A DNA stretch of 64,000 bases from Virgifigura sp964551315 (GTDB taxonomy: Bacteria > Pseudomonadota > Alphaproteobacteria > Dongiales > Dongiaceae): positions 35,318 to 99,317 of the forward strand of contig CAZKCM010000006.1 in NCBI GenBank assembly GCA_964551315.1, written 5' to 3'. Positions 23,284 through 32,508 of this stretch are shown here, piece by piece; positions within the stretch are counted from its first letter, which is position 1, and the number at the start of each line of letters is the position of its first letter. The notes under the pieces are model-generated. The model searched no databases and was not told the origin of the DNA. It saw only the letters and a list, made by a program, of their open reading frames with translations. Position numbers and translations under genes: made by a program.

Positions 23284-24311
23284 CCCGGAAGATTCCCGCG
23301 ACGGTCGTCACCGGCTTTCTCGGCGCCGGCAAGACCAGCCTCATCCAGCATCTGCTGCGCACCGCCAACGGCAGGCGGCTTGCCCTGATCGTGAACGAGT
23401 TCGGTGACATCGGGGTCGACGGAGAGCTGCTCAAGAGCTGCGGCATCGAGGGGTGCTCGGAAGAGGATGTCGTCGAGCTGGCCAATGGCTGCATCTGCTG
23501 CACGGTGGCGGATGACTTCCTCCCGACCATCGAGGCGCTGATCAACCGGCCGACCCCGCCGGACCACATCGTCATCGAGACCTCCGGCCTCGCCCTGCCG
23601 AAGCCGCTCGTCAAGGCCTTCAATTGGCCGGAGGTCCGCACCCGCGTCACCGTCGATGGCGTGATCGCCGTGGTCGACGGTCCGGCGGTGGCCGACGGGC
23701 GATTCGCCGGCGATCCGGACGCCGTCGCCGCGCAGCGGGCGGCCGATGCGGCGCTCGACCACGAGAGCCCGCTCGAGGAGCTGTTCGAGGACCAGTTGGG
23801 TTGCGCCGATCTCGTCGTCCTGAACAAGGTCGATCAACTCGACGCGGCGGCGCGCGCCTCCGTCGAGGCGGTCATCGGCGCCGGCCTGCGGCCGGGGGTC
23901 AAGGTTGTGCCGGCGAGCTACGGCGCGATCGACGCTGCCGTCCTGCTCGGCCTCGGCGCGGCGGCGGAGGACGACCTCGCCGCCCGGCCGTCGCATCACG
24001 ACGACGCCGACGCGGACCACGACCACGACGAGTTCGAAAGCTTTCACGTCGATCTGCCCGCGGTCGCTTCGCCCGAGGCGCTGATCGAGCGTCTGCGCCC
24101 CGCGATCGAGCGCCACGACATCCTGCGCGTGAAGGGCTTCCTGCCGGTCGTCGGCAAGGAGATGCGGCTGGTGCTGCAGGGCGTCGGCAGCCGCCTGCAG
24201 CACTATTACGACCGGCCCTGGCGCGACGGCGAGGACCGTATCGGCCGCCTCGTGGTGATCGGCCTGCAGGGCCTCGACCGCGCCGCCATCGCCGCGGCGA
24301 TCGCGGGATGA
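23280..24311 (+). CDS. cobW: CobW, G3E-family GTPase/metallochaperone of cobalamin synthesis
   Basis: G3E GTPase thought to deliver Co2+ for corrin metallation, 343 residues. Features: Walker A GFLGAGKTSL, the metal-binding GCICCTV motif (CxCC), and VLNKVDQL (guanine specificity). A histidine/aspartate-rich linker (HHDDADADHDHDEF) lies near residue 245 before the CobW C-terminal domain. Directly upstream of cobN, whose product requires cobalt. Overlaps cobU by ATGA. Confidence 0.94.
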   Translation: MTRKIPATVVTGFLGAGKTSLIQHLLRTANGRRLALIVNEFGDIGVDGELLKSCGIEGCSEEDVVELANGCICCTVADDFLPTIEALINRPTPPDHIVIETSGLALPKPLVKAFNWPEVRTRVTVDGVIAVVDGPAVADGRFAGDPDAVAAQRAADAALDHESPLEELFEDQLGCADLVVLNKVDQLDAAARASVEAVIGAGLRPGVKVVPASYGAIDAAVLLGLGAAAEDDLAARPSHHDDADADHDHDEFESFHVDLPAVASPEALIERLRPAIERHDILRVKGFLPVVGKEMRLVLQGVGSRLQHYYDRPWRDGEDRIGRLVVIGLQGLDRAAIAAAIAG

Positions 24312-24318
24312 CGATGCA

Positions 24319-24395
24319 CCACAGAGACGCTGAGGTACGGATAGGGCAGGTGGAGCGGGATTCCGAATCCTCTGTGTCTCTGTGCCTCTGTGGTT
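24319..24395. repeat. Interspersed palindromic repeat, copy 1 (CCACAGAG type)
   Basis: Imperfect inverted repeat between cobW and cobN: the left arm begins CCACAGAGACGCTGAGG, and the right arm reads CTCTGTGTCTCTGTGCCTCT followed by GTGG. A related copy occurs at 30290-30353. The transcript would fold into a long hairpin just upstream of cobN. Confidence 0.7.
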
Positions 24396-24408
24396 TGAGG
24401 ATCGGCTA

Positions 24409-27400
24409 ATGCATCTGCTCGCGGCCAAGCCCGGTGCGATCACCGACGGCAGCGAAGCCGTCGATCTTGGCCAGACGCCGGGAGACATCGTCTTCCTGTC
24501 GGCGGCCGACACGGAACTCGCCTGCCTGTCTGCGGCGCAGGCGCGCCTCGACGGCGAGCGGGCGCCGAGCCTTCGCCTCGCCAATCTTCTGTTCCTCGCG
24601 CACAACCTTTCGGTCGACACCTATGTCGAGACCGTGATCGCCGAGGCGAAGCTGGTGATCGTGCGCCTGCTCGGCGGCGTGCGCTACTGGCCCTACGGGA
24701 TCGAGCAGGTGTCGGACACCTGTCGGCGCCGTGGCATTCCGCTCGCCGTCCTGCCCGGCGACGACCAGCCGGACCCGGAACTGGCGGCGCTGTCGACCGT
24801 GCCGCCGCCGGCGGCCCATCGCCTCTGGCAGTACTGCGTCCAGGGCGGGACCGAGAACGCGGCCAACCTGCTCGCCTATGCCGGCAGCCTGATCGGATTC
24901 GAGCGGCCCTGGCGCGAGCCGGTCGCGCTGCTGCGCGCGGGGCTCTACTGGCCGGGCCTCGACCGGCCAACTCTCGCGGAGCTGCGGCCGCACTGGCGGG
25001 CGGATGCGCCGGTGGCAGCCCTCGTCTTCTATCGGGCGCTGCTGCAGGGCGGCAATCTGAAGGTCGTTGACGCCTTGATCGAATCGCTGCGGCGGCATGG
25101 CCTCAACCCGCTGCCGATCTACACCACCAGCCTCAAGGAGCCGGTGGCGGCGGACATCCTGCGGACGCTCCTCGCCGAGGCGCCACCGGCGGTGATCCTC
25201 AACGCCACCGCCTTCGCCGTGTCACAGCCAGGCGCGGCCCGCGCCGAGACGCCGTTCGACTCCGCCGATTGCCCGGTGCTTCAGGTGGCGTTCTCCGGCG
25301 GATCGGAAGCCGATTGGCGGGCGGGCACACAGGGCCTCTCGGCGCGCGACATCGCCATGCACGTCGCCCTGCCGGAGGTCGATGGCCGGATTCTCGGCCG
25401 CGCCGTCTCCTTCAAGGCCGAGGCGCGATTCGATGCGGCGACGCAGTGTCCGATCGTGACCTACGAGCCCGTGCCCGATCGCGTCGACTACACCGCCGCG
25501 CTCGCCGCCGCCTGGGCGCGGCTGCGGGCGACCCCTCCGGCCGAGCGCCGGGTCGCGCTGATCCTTGCCAACTACCCGAACCGCGACGGCCGCATCGGCA
25601 ACGGCGTCGGCCTCGATACGCCGGCGGGCGCCGTCCGCCTGCTCGAGGCGATGGAGCAAGCGGGCTACGACATCGCCGACCGGCCGGCCGATGGCGCGGA
25701 CCTGATGGTCCGGCTGACCGCCGGACCGACGAACAGCGCCATCGATCGCGCCGGTCGAGCCGGCGGCGAACGCTATGCCCTCGCGGACTACCGGGCGTTC
25801 TTTGCGGGCCTGCCGGAAAGTGTGCGCGCGGCGGTGATTGCGCGCTGGGGCGAGCCGGAGGGCGACCCGTTCTTCGATCGGGACGGCTTCCGCCTGCCGG
25901 CGCTGCGGCTCGGTCGCGTGGTCGTCGCGATCCAGCCCGCCCGCGGCTACAACATCGATCCGGCGCGCAGCTACCACGACCCGGACCTCGTCCCGCCGCA
26001 CGGCTATCTTGCCTTTTACGCTTGGCTGCGCCGCGCGTTCGACGTGCATGCGGTGATCCATATGGGCAAGCACGGCAACCTCGAATGGCTGCCGGGCAAG
26101 GCGTTGGCGCTTTCCGCCGAGTGCTATCCCGAGGCGGCGCTGGGGCCCTTGCCGCATCTCTATCCCTTCATCGTCAACGACCCGGGCGAGGGCAGCCAGG
26201 CGAAGCGCCGGACCGCCGCCGTCATCATCGATCATCTGACGCCGCCGCTGACCCGCGCAGAAAGCTACGGCCCGTTGCGCGATCTCGAGCAACTCGTCGA
26301 CGAGTATTACGAGGCGGCCGGCCTCGATCCGCGCCGCTGCCGCGCGCTGCGCGACCGGATCCTGGAGCTCGCCGCGGCGACCGGGCTCGACAAGGACTGC
26401 GGCATTTCTCATGACGAGGACGCAGACAGCGCGCTCGGCAAGCTCGACAACCATCTCTGCGAGCTGAAGGAGCTGCAGATCCGCGACGGCTTGCACGTCT
26501 TCGGCCGGTCGCCGGAAGGCGAGCAGCTGACGGACCTTCTGGTCGCGCTCACGCGCCTGCCGCGCGGCGCGGGCGAGGGGGGCGACGCCTCGCTGATCCG
26601 TGCGCTCGCCTGCGACCTCGGCCTGTGCGAAGACGGCTTCGATCCCCTCGCGGCGGAGATGGCGAAGGCCTGGACCGGCCCGCGGCCGGCGGCTCTCGCA
26701 GGGCCGGATCCCTGGCGCACCCACGGCGATACCGTGGAGCGGCTCGAACTTCTGGCCCGCCGCCTCGTCGCCGGGGAGACGGAGCCGGCGCCTGACTGGA
26801 CGGCGACGCGCGCGGTGCTCGCCTATATCGAAGGCCGCCTGCGCCCGACCGTGCGGTCCTGCGGCGAGGCGGAGATCGCGGGTCTGCTGACCGGCCTCGA
26901 CGGCCGCTTCGTCGCCCCGGGCCCGTCGGGCGCACCGACCCGCGGCCGTCCCGAGGTGCTCCCCACGGGCCGCAACTTCTACTCCGTCGATACCCGCACC
27001 GTGCCGACGCCGACGGCCTGGCAGCTTGGCTGGAAATCGGCGGCGCTGCTGCTCGACCGCTACCGGCAGGAGCACGGCGCCTGGCCGAAGGCGCTGGCGC
27101 TGTCTGCCTGGGGCACCGCCAACATGCGCACCGGCGGCGATGACATTGCCCAGGCGCTGGCGCTCATGGGGGTGCGGCCTACCTGGGACACCGGCTCGGG
27201 CCGGGTGAACGGCTTCGAGATCCTGCCGCTGTCGGTCCTCGACCGCCCGCGTGTCGACGTGACCCTGCGCATCTCGGGCTTCTTCCGCGACGCCTTCCCG
27301 GCGCAGATCGACCTGGTCGACAGCGCCGCCCGGGCCGTCGCCGCGCTGGAGGACGAGCCGCCGGCGATGAACCCACTCGCCGAGCGCGTGCGCCGCGACA

Positions 27401-28176
27401 CGGAAGCGCTGGTGGCGAGTGGCCTCTCGCGTGAGGCGGCGGCGCGGCGGGCCGGCTTCCGCGTCTTCGGCTCCAAGCCCGGGGCCTATGGCGCCGGTCT
27501 ACAGGCGCTGATCGACGAGCGCGGCTGGGAGACCGCGGCCGACCTCGCGCGCGCCTATGTCGCCTGGGGCGGCTACGCCTATGGCGGCGGCGCGGCCGGC
27601 GCGGCGGAGCACCGGCTGTTCGAGACTCGGCTCGCCCAGATCGAGGGCGTGCTCCACAACCAGGACAACCGCGAGCACGACCTGCTCGACAGCGACGACT
27701 ACTACCAGTTCGAAGGCGGTCTCGCGGCGGCCGTGCGCGAGCTGTCCGGGCGCCGCCCGGCGATCTACCACAACGACCATTCCCGGCCGGAGAACCCGCG
27801 GATCCGCACGCTCGACGAGGAGATCGCGCGCGTCGTCCGGGCCCGCGTCGTCAACCCGAAATGGATCCGCGGCGTCATGCGCCACGGATACAAGGGTGCC
27901 TTCGAGATGGCGGCGACCGTCGATTACCTCTTCGCCTTCGCCGCGACGGCGGACTGCGTCGCCGACCACCATTTCGACGCCGTGTTCGACGCCTACGTCG
28001 CCGACGACGAGGTCCGCCGCTTCATGCTGGACCACAATCCTGCCGCGGCGCGCGAGATGGCGGAGCGGCTGATCGAGGCGCAGGAGCGCGGCCTGTGGCG
28101 GCCCCGCTCGAACGCCGCCTATGGCCGTCTGGCGGCGCTGGCCGGAAGGGAGGAGATTGCACATGACGACGGATGA
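24409..28176 (+). CDS. cobN: Cobaltochelatase large subunit CobN
   Basis: Large subunit (1255 residues) of the ATP-dependent chelatase that inserts cobalt into hydrogenobyrinic acid a,c-diamide in the late-insertion pathway, related to the magnesium-chelatase H subunit. Family marks include GGVRYWPYG, HMGKHGNLEWLPGK, LYPFIVNDPGEGSQAKRRT, PTGRNFYSVDTR and KPGAYGAGLQ. Length is typical. The start is ATG 24409, since an earlier in-frame start would lie inside the palindromic repeat. No cobS or cobT partner genes are present in the window, yet early-cobalt enzymes are encoded nearby, so its exact role here is open. Confidence 0.95.
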   Translation: MHLLAAKPGAITDGSEAVDLGQTPGDIVFLSAADTELACLSAAQARLDGERAPSLRLANLLFLAHNLSVDTYVETVIAEAKLVIVRLLGGVRYWPYGIEQVSDTCRRRGIPLAVLPGDDQPDPELAALSTVPPPAAHRLWQYCVQGGTENAANLLAYAGSLIGFERPWREPVALLRAGLYWPGLDRPTLAELRPHWRADAPVAALVFYRALLQGGNLKVVDALIESLRRHGLNPLPIYTTSLKEPVAADILRTLLAEAPPAVILNATAFAVSQPGAARAETPFDSADCPVLQVAFSGGSEADWRAGTQGLSARDIAMHVALPEVDGRILGRAVSFKAEARFDAATQCPIVTYEPVPDRVDYTAALAAAWARLRATPPAERRVALILANYPNRDGRIGNGVGLDTPAGAVRLLEAMEQAGYDIADRPADGADLMVRLTAGPTNSAIDRAGRAGGERYALADYRAFFAGLPESVRAAVIARWGEPEGDPFFDRDGFRLPALRLGRVVVAIQPARGYNIDPARSYHDPDLVPPHGYLAFYAWLRRAFDVHAVIHMGKHGNLEWLPGKALALSAECYPEAALGPLPHLYPFIVNDPGEGSQAKRRTAAVIIDHLTPPLTRAESYGPLRDLEQLVDEYYEAAGLDPRRCRALRDRILELAAATGLDKDCGISHDEDADSALGKLDNHLCELKELQIRDGLHVFGRSPEGEQLTDLLVALTRLPRGAGEGGDASLIRALACDLGLCEDGFDPLAAEMAKAWTGPRPAALAGPDPWRTHGDTVERLELLARRLVAGETEPAPDWTATRAVLAYIEGRLRPTVRSCGEAEIAGLLTGLDGRFVAPGPSGAPTRGRPEVLPTGRNFYSVDTRTVPTPTAWQLGWKSAALLLDRYRQEHGAWPKALALSAWGTANMRTGGDDIAQALALMGVRPTWDTGSGRVNGFEILPLSVLDRPRVDVTLRISGFFRDAFPAQIDLVDSAARAVAALEDEPPAMNPLAERVRRDTEALVASGLSREAAARRAGFRVFGSKPGAYGAGLQALIDERGWETAADLARAYVAWGGYAYGGGAAGAAEHRLFETRLAQIEGVLHNQDNREHDLLDSDDYYQFEGGLAAAVRELSGRRPAIYHNDHSRPENPRIRTLDEEIARVVRARVVNPKWIRGVMRHGYKGAFEMAATVDYLFAFAATADCVADHHFDAVFDAYVADDEVRRFMLDHNPAAAREMAERLIEAQERGLWRPRSNAAYGRLAALAGREEIAHDDG

Positions 28177-28789
28177 GATGCTGAGCGAAGAGGAGATCAA
28201 CCGCCGCGCGAACGAGAAGGCGGCGAAGCGCAAGGCCGCGCGCGAGAAGATGATGGCGACCAAGACCATCGAGAAGGGCTTGCTGATCGTCCATACCGGC
28301 AAGGGCAAGGGCAAGTCGTCGGCCGCCTTCGGCATGGTGATGCGCTGCATCGGCCACGGCTTCCGCGTCGGCATCGTGCAGTTCGTCAAGGGCCGGTGGG
28401 AAACCGGCGAGCGCAAGGTCCTGGAGCGGTTCCCCGACCAGGTGACGATCCGCGCCATGGGCGAGGGATTCACCTGGGAAACCCAGGACCGCGCCCGCGA
28501 CATCCGCGCGGCGCGTGCGGCCTGGGATGAGGCGAAGCGGATGATCGCCGATCCGGCTTACAAGATGATCCTGCTCGACGAGCTCAACATCGTGCTGCGC
28601 TACGACTACCTTCCCCTCGACGAGGTGCTCGCGGTGCTGAAGGCGAAGCCCAAGGACCTGCACCTTGTCGTTACCGGCCGCAACGCCAAGCCCGAGCTGA
28701 TCGAGATGGCCGACCTCGTCACCGAGATGACGATGGTCAAGCACCCCTTCCGCGAGGGCGTGAAGGCGCAGGCGGGAATCGAGTTCTGA
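28163..28789 (+). CDS. cobO: Cob(I)yrinic acid a,c-diamide adenosyltransferase
   Basis: ATP:corrinoid adenosyltransferase of the CobO/BtuR class, 208 residues, adding the 5'-deoxyadenosyl ligand to cobalt. The P-loop reads HTGKGKGKSSAAFGM, followed by GIVQFVKGRWETGE and LLDELNIVLRYDY. The charged N-terminal helix (LSEEEINRRANEKAAKRK) is common in the family. ATG 28163 has GGAAGGGAGGAG upstream and lies 14 nt before the cobN stop. Confidence 0.95.
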   Translation: MTTDEMLSEEEINRRANEKAAKRKAAREKMMATKTIEKGLLIVHTGKGKGKSSAAFGMVMRCIGHGFRVGIVQFVKGRWETGERKVLERFPDQVTIRAMGEGFTWETQDRARDIRAARAAWDEAKRMIADPAYKMILLDELNIVLRYDYLPLDEVLAVLKAKPKDLHLVVTGRNAKPELIEMADLVTEMTMVKHPFREGVKAQAGIEF

Positions 28790-28799
28790 CCAAGCGCCG

Positions 28800-30281
28800 A
28801 TGACCGCCGCCGCGATCATGTTCCAGGGCACGGGCTCCGACGTCGGCAAGTCGCTGATCGTCGCGGGGCTTGCGCGCGCCTATGCCCGGCGCGGGCTCGC
28901 CGTGCGGCCGTTCAAGCCCCAGAACATGTCCAACAACGCGGCGGTCACCGCCGAGGGCGGCGAGATCGGCCGTGCCCAGGCCCTGCAGGCGCGCGCCTGC
29001 GGCGTCGCCCCCAGCCTGCACATGAATCCCGTGCTTCTGAAGCCGCAGAGCGAGGTGGGTGCCCAGGTGGTGCTGCAGGGGCGCGTGTGGGGCACGGCGA
29101 AGGCGGATGTCTACCAGCGGATCAAGCGCGAGCTCATGCCGGCGGTGCTCGACAGCTTCGCCCGGCTGCGCGCCGAGGCCGACCTCGTGCTCGTCGAGGG
29201 CGCGGGCAGCCCGGCCGAGGTCAATCTCCGCGCCGGCGACATCGCGAATATGGGCTTTGCGGCGGCCGCGCGGGTGCCGGTCCTGCTCGTGGGCGACATC
29301 GATCGCGGCGGCGTCATCGCCTCCATTGTCGGCACCCACGCCCTGCTCGACGACGCCGACCGCGCCCGCCTCGCGGGCTATCTGATCAACAAGTTTCGCG
29401 GCGACGTGCGGCTGTTCGACGAGGGGCTCGCGATCATCACCGCGCGCACCGGCTTGCCGAGCCTCGGCGTCGTCCCGTTTTTCGCGGCGGCCGCGAAGCT
29501 GCCGGCGGAGGACGCGATGACGCTGGAAGGCGACACCGGGCGCGGCGCTGCCGGGGCGATCAAGATCGCGGTGCCGCGGTTCGCCCGCATCGCCAATTTC
29601 GACGACCTCGATCCGTTGCGCGCGGAGCCGGACGTCACGGTCGAGCTGGTGCCGCCGGGCCGGCCGCTGCCGGGCGACGCCGACCTCGTGATCCTGCCCG
29701 GCTCGAAATCGACGATCGCCGACCTTGCCCTCCTTCGGGCCGAAGGCTGGGACATCGACCTGCGGGCGCATCTGCGGCGCGGCGGCTGGGTGCTGGGGCT
29801 GTGCGGCGGCTATCAGATGCTGGGCCGCCGCCTGTCCGATCCGGCGGGCATCGAGGGGCCGGCCGGCGCGGTCGAGGGGCTGGGCCTGCTTGCCGTCGAG
29901 ACCGAACTTGCCGGCGACAAGACGCTGCGCGCGGTCCGCGGCCGCGACCTCGCCACCGGCGAGCCGGTTGCCGGCTACGAGATGCATATCGGCCGCACCC
30001 ACGGGCCGGCGCTCGCGCGGCCGATGCTTCACCTCGCCGAGGACGGCGGCGAGCGCCCGGAAGGCGCGCGGTCGGCTGACGGCCGCGTGCTCGGCTGCTA
30101 CGTCCACGGGCTGTTCGCCGCCGACGGATTCCGTCATGCCTTTCTCGACCGAATCCGACGCCGGGCGGTAAGCGGCATCGCCTATGAACGCGAGGTGGAG
30201 GCGACCCTGGACGCGCTGGCCGACCACCTCGCTGCGCATCTCGACCTCGACCGCATCCTGGAGATCGCCCGTGCTGATTGA
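28800..30281 (+). CDS. cobQ: Cobyric acid synthase
   Basis: Glutamine-dependent amidotransferase (493 residues; CbiP) amidating carboxylates b, d, e and g of adenosylcobyrinic a,c-diamide. An N-terminal MinD-like synthetase domain begins MFQGTGSDVGKS and contains RPFKPQNMSNNAAVT; the C-terminal class I-like glutaminase domain has the nucleophile in LGLCGGYQMLGRRL and the histidine in GCYVHGLF. Last gene of the riboswitch-led operon cobU-W-N-O-Q, 10 nt after cobO. Followed by a palindromic repeat. Confidence 0.95.
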   Translation: MTAAAIMFQGTGSDVGKSLIVAGLARAYARRGLAVRPFKPQNMSNNAAVTAEGGEIGRAQALQARACGVAPSLHMNPVLLKPQSEVGAQVVLQGRVWGTAKADVYQRIKRELMPAVLDSFARLRAEADLVLVEGAGSPAEVNLRAGDIANMGFAAAARVPVLLVGDIDRGGVIASIVGTHALLDDADRARLAGYLINKFRGDVRLFDEGLAIITARTGLPSLGVVPFFAAAAKLPAEDAMTLEGDTGRGAAGAIKIAVPRFARIANFDDLDPLRAEPDVTVELVPPGRPLPGDADLVILPGSKSTIADLALLRAEGWDIDLRAHLRRGGWVLGLCGGYQMLGRRLSDPAGIEGPAGAVEGLGLLAVETELAGDKTLRAVRGRDLATGEPVAGYEMHIGRTHGPALARPMLHLAEDGGERPEGARSADGRVLGCYVHGLFAADGFRHAFLDRIRRRAVSGIAYEREVEATLDALADHLAAHLDLDRILEIARAD

Positions 30282-30289
30282 AGTCGGTT

Positions 30290-30353
30290 CACCACAGAGG
30301 CACAGAGGCACAGGGGAAAGATTTGCTCCCCGTGTCTCTCTGCGTCCGTGGTT
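30290..30353. repeat. Interspersed palindromic repeat, copy 2 (CCACAGAG type)
   Basis: Inverted repeat with arms CCACAGAGGCACAGAGGCAC and CGTGTCTCTCTGCGTCCGTG around a GGGGAAAGATTTGCTCCCC centre. It fills the gap between the convergent cobQ and cbiB genes, where it may act as a bidirectional terminator. Same family as 24319-24395. Confidence 0.7.
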
Positions 30354-30354
30354 C

Positions 30355-31350
30355 CTATACGGCCGCGGCCAGGGCGATGAGCGCCGCCTGCAGGATGCAG
30401 GCGGCGAGATAGAGGCGCAGGGCGCGGCGGATGTCCTCGGCCGTTGCTTCTGTTCGCCCGCCGGCGCCCATCCAGGCGTCCTCGACGGTTCTGCCGCCGT
30501 AGCGGCGCGGCCCGGCGATGGCGAGGCCGAGCGCGCCGGCCATCGCCGCTTCCTGCCAGCCGGCGTTGGGCGAACGGTGTTTCGGCGCGTCGCGTCGCAT
30601 GGCATGCAGCGCCTTGCCGGCCCGGGCACCCGGCAGCATCAGGGCCGCTGCCACGATCAGCAGCCCGGCGAGGCGCGCCGGCACCAGATTGACGAGGTCG
30701 TCGAGCCGCGCCGCGGCCCAGCCGAAGGCTTCATGGCGTGGCGTGCGGTGGCCGATCATGCTGTCGGCGGTGTTCACCGCCTTGTAGGCAAGCAGGCCCG
30801 GCAGGCCGAACAGCGCCGCCCAGAACAGCGGCGCCACGACGCCGTCGGAGAAGTTCTCGGCGAGCGACTCGATGGCGGCGCGGGCGACGCCGGCGTCGTC
30901 GAGGCTCTCCGGATCGCGTCCGACGATCAGCGACACCGCCTTGCGGCCGCCTTCGAGGCCACCTTGCTCGAGGCCCTGGGCCACGGCGGCGACATGGTCG
31001 TAGAGGCTCTTCTGGGCGACGAGGCTGCTCATCGCCAGCCCCTCAAGCACCCAGCCGAAGGGCAGGTGCGCGAAGGCGGCGGAGAGAATCCAGCCCGTCG
31101 CTACGGCGGCCCCGACCAGGATCAGCACGGCAAGCGCGCCGGCGCCGCGGCGTGCGACGTTCGCTGCCGTCTCGCGGTTCAGGCGACGGTCCAGCCAATC
31201 GATGCCCCGGCCGAGGATGACGACTGGATGGGGCAGGGCGCGATAAAGCCAGGGCGGGTCGCCCAGGATCGCGTCGAAGGCGATCGCCAGAAGAAGAATG
31301 AGCAGCGGATCAGGGCCGGCGGTCGCGGGCGCAAGCATGGTGCGGAGCAT
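30355..31350 (-). CDS. cbiB: Adenosylcobinamide-phosphate synthase
   Basis: Integral-membrane enzyme (331 residues; CobD in Pseudomonas) attaching aminopropanol phosphate, the product of CobC, to adenosylcobyric acid. Motifs: FDAILGDPPWLYRALPHPV at the N-terminus, ESLAENFSDGVVAPLFWAAL, KAVNTADSMIGH and APKHRSPNAGWQEAAMAGAL. Several hydrophobic helices fit the family topology. It is convergent with cobQ and divergent from cbiX across an 80-nt gap. Confidence 0.93.
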   Translation of the reverse strand: MLRTMLAPATAGPDPLLILLLAIAFDAILGDPPWLYRALPHPVVILGRGIDWLDRRLNRETAANVARRGAGALAVLILVGAAVATGWILSAAFAHLPFGWVLEGLAMSSLVAQKSLYDHVAAVAQGLEQGGLEGGRKAVSLIVGRDPESLDDAGVARAAIESLAENFSDGVVAPLFWAALFGLPGLLAYKAVNTADSMIGHRTPRHEAFGWAAARLDDLVNLVPARLAGLLIVAAALMLPGARAGKALHAMRRDAPKHRSPNAGWQEAAMAGALGLAIAGPRRYGGRTVEDAWMGAGGRTEATAEDIRRALRLYLAACILQAALIALAAAV

Positions 31351-31430
31351 GAGCAGCTATTCCGGCTCGCGTCAACGCGCACCCCGCTTCCCCATGCGCT
31401 TCACCGCGCTCGCATACAGGAGACTCGGAG

Positions 31431-32504
31431 ATGAACAGGATCGGTGTGATGGTCTGCGGCCACGGCAGCCGCGATGTCGAGGCGGTGCGGGAGTTCGCGG
31501 CGGTCGCGGCCGGGATCGCTGAACGGCTGCCGCAATATCCGGTGAGCAGCGGATTCCTCGAATTCGCCCGGCCGATCATCCGCGACGGGCTGGACGAACT
31601 GCGCGCGAAGGGGGTGACGCGGATCCTCGCCGTGCCGGGCATGCTGCTCGCCGCCGGCCATGCCAAGAACGACATTCCCTCCGTGCTCAACACCTACCAG
31701 GCGCAGCATCCGGGGCTGCGGATCGACTACGGCCGCGAGCTCGCCGTCGAGCTCAAGCTGCTGCGCGCCGCCCGCGATCGGATCGAGGAGGCGGAGCGGT
31801 CCGCCACCCGCGCGGTGCCACGAGAGGAAACCCTGCTGGTCGTGGTCGGTCGCGGCACCTCCGATCCCGATGCCAATTCCAACATCTCGAAGGTCGCGCG
31901 CATGTTGTGGGAGGGCATGGGCTTCGGCTGGACAGAGGTCTGCTACAGCGGCGTCACCTTCCCGCTGGTGGCGCCCGGTCTCGAGCATGCGGTGAAGCTC
32001 GGCTACCGGCGGATCATCGTCTTCCCCTATTTCCTCTTCACCGGCGTTCTGGTGAAGCGCATCTACCGGATCACCGACCAGATCGCGGCCCGCCATCCGG
32101 AGATCGAGTTCCTGAAGGCCGGCTATCTGAACGACCATCCGCTCGTGCTCGACACCTTCGCCGAGCGAGTGGAGGAGATCCTCCAGGGCCAGAACAACAT
32201 GAACTGCCAGCTCTGCAAGTATCGCGAGCAGGTGTTGGGCTTCGAGGCCGAGGTGGGGTGGCCGCAGGAAAGCCATCACCACCACGTCGAGGGGATCGGC
32301 ACCGACGCCGACCGCGCGGCGCACGACCATCATCACCATCACCACGACGGGCACCACCATCACCACGATCACGGCCATCATCACCATGGCCACGACCATC
32401 ATCACCATGGTCATCACCATCATCACGAGCATCGGCATCCGCCGCATCCCCATGCCGACCACCCGCATGGGCCGCAGCGGCGCAATCCCGACGCGGCGGA
32501 GTGA
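31431..32504 (+). CDS. cbiX: Sirohydrochlorin cobaltochelatase CbiX, long form with Fe-S motif and His-rich tail
   Basis: Chelatase inserting Co2+ into sirohydrochlorin, the early-insertion ('anaerobic') entry to B12; 357 residues. Two CbiX repeats are visible, the first with VCGHGSRDVEAVREF and PGMLLAAGHAKNDIP and the second with VVGRGTSDPDANSN and VFPYFLFTGVLVKRIY. A MNCQLCKYR motif at about 257 (MxCxxC) matches the Fe-S site described in the long Bacillus CbiX. The last 80 residues contain more than 35 histidines, probably a cobalt store. The start has AGGAG in a good position. First gene of the cbiX-cobH-L-I-J-M operon. Confidence 0.93.
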   Translation: MNRIGVMVCGHGSRDVEAVREFAAVAAGIAERLPQYPVSSGFLEFARPIIRDGLDELRAKGVTRILAVPGMLLAAGHAKNDIPSVLNTYQAQHPGLRIDYGRELAVELKLLRAARDRIEEAERSATRAVPREETLLVVVGRGTSDPDANSNISKVARMLWEGMGFGWTEVCYSGVTFPLVAPGLEHAVKLGYRRIIVFPYFLFTGVLVKRIYRITDQIAARHPEIEFLKAGYLNDHPLVLDTFAERVEEILQGQNNMNCQLCKYREQVLGFEAEVGWPQESHHHHVEGIGTDADRAAHDHHHHHHDGHHHHHDHGHHHHGHDHHHHGHHHHHEHRHPPHPHADHPHGPQRRNPDAAE

Positions 32505-32508
32505 GACG

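Noticed and set aside
32200..32450. CAT/CAC-rich tract considered as a microsatellite or CRISPR-like repeat
   Set aside because: No unique spacers; it is coding sequence for the CbiX histidine tail.
32386..32508. Extension of cobH upstream into the histidine-codon tract of cbiX
   Set aside because: This would overlap cbiX by more than 110 nt and add an Ile/Thr/Met peptide that is simply the CAT/CAC repeat in another frame; ATG 32509 fits the operon spacing.
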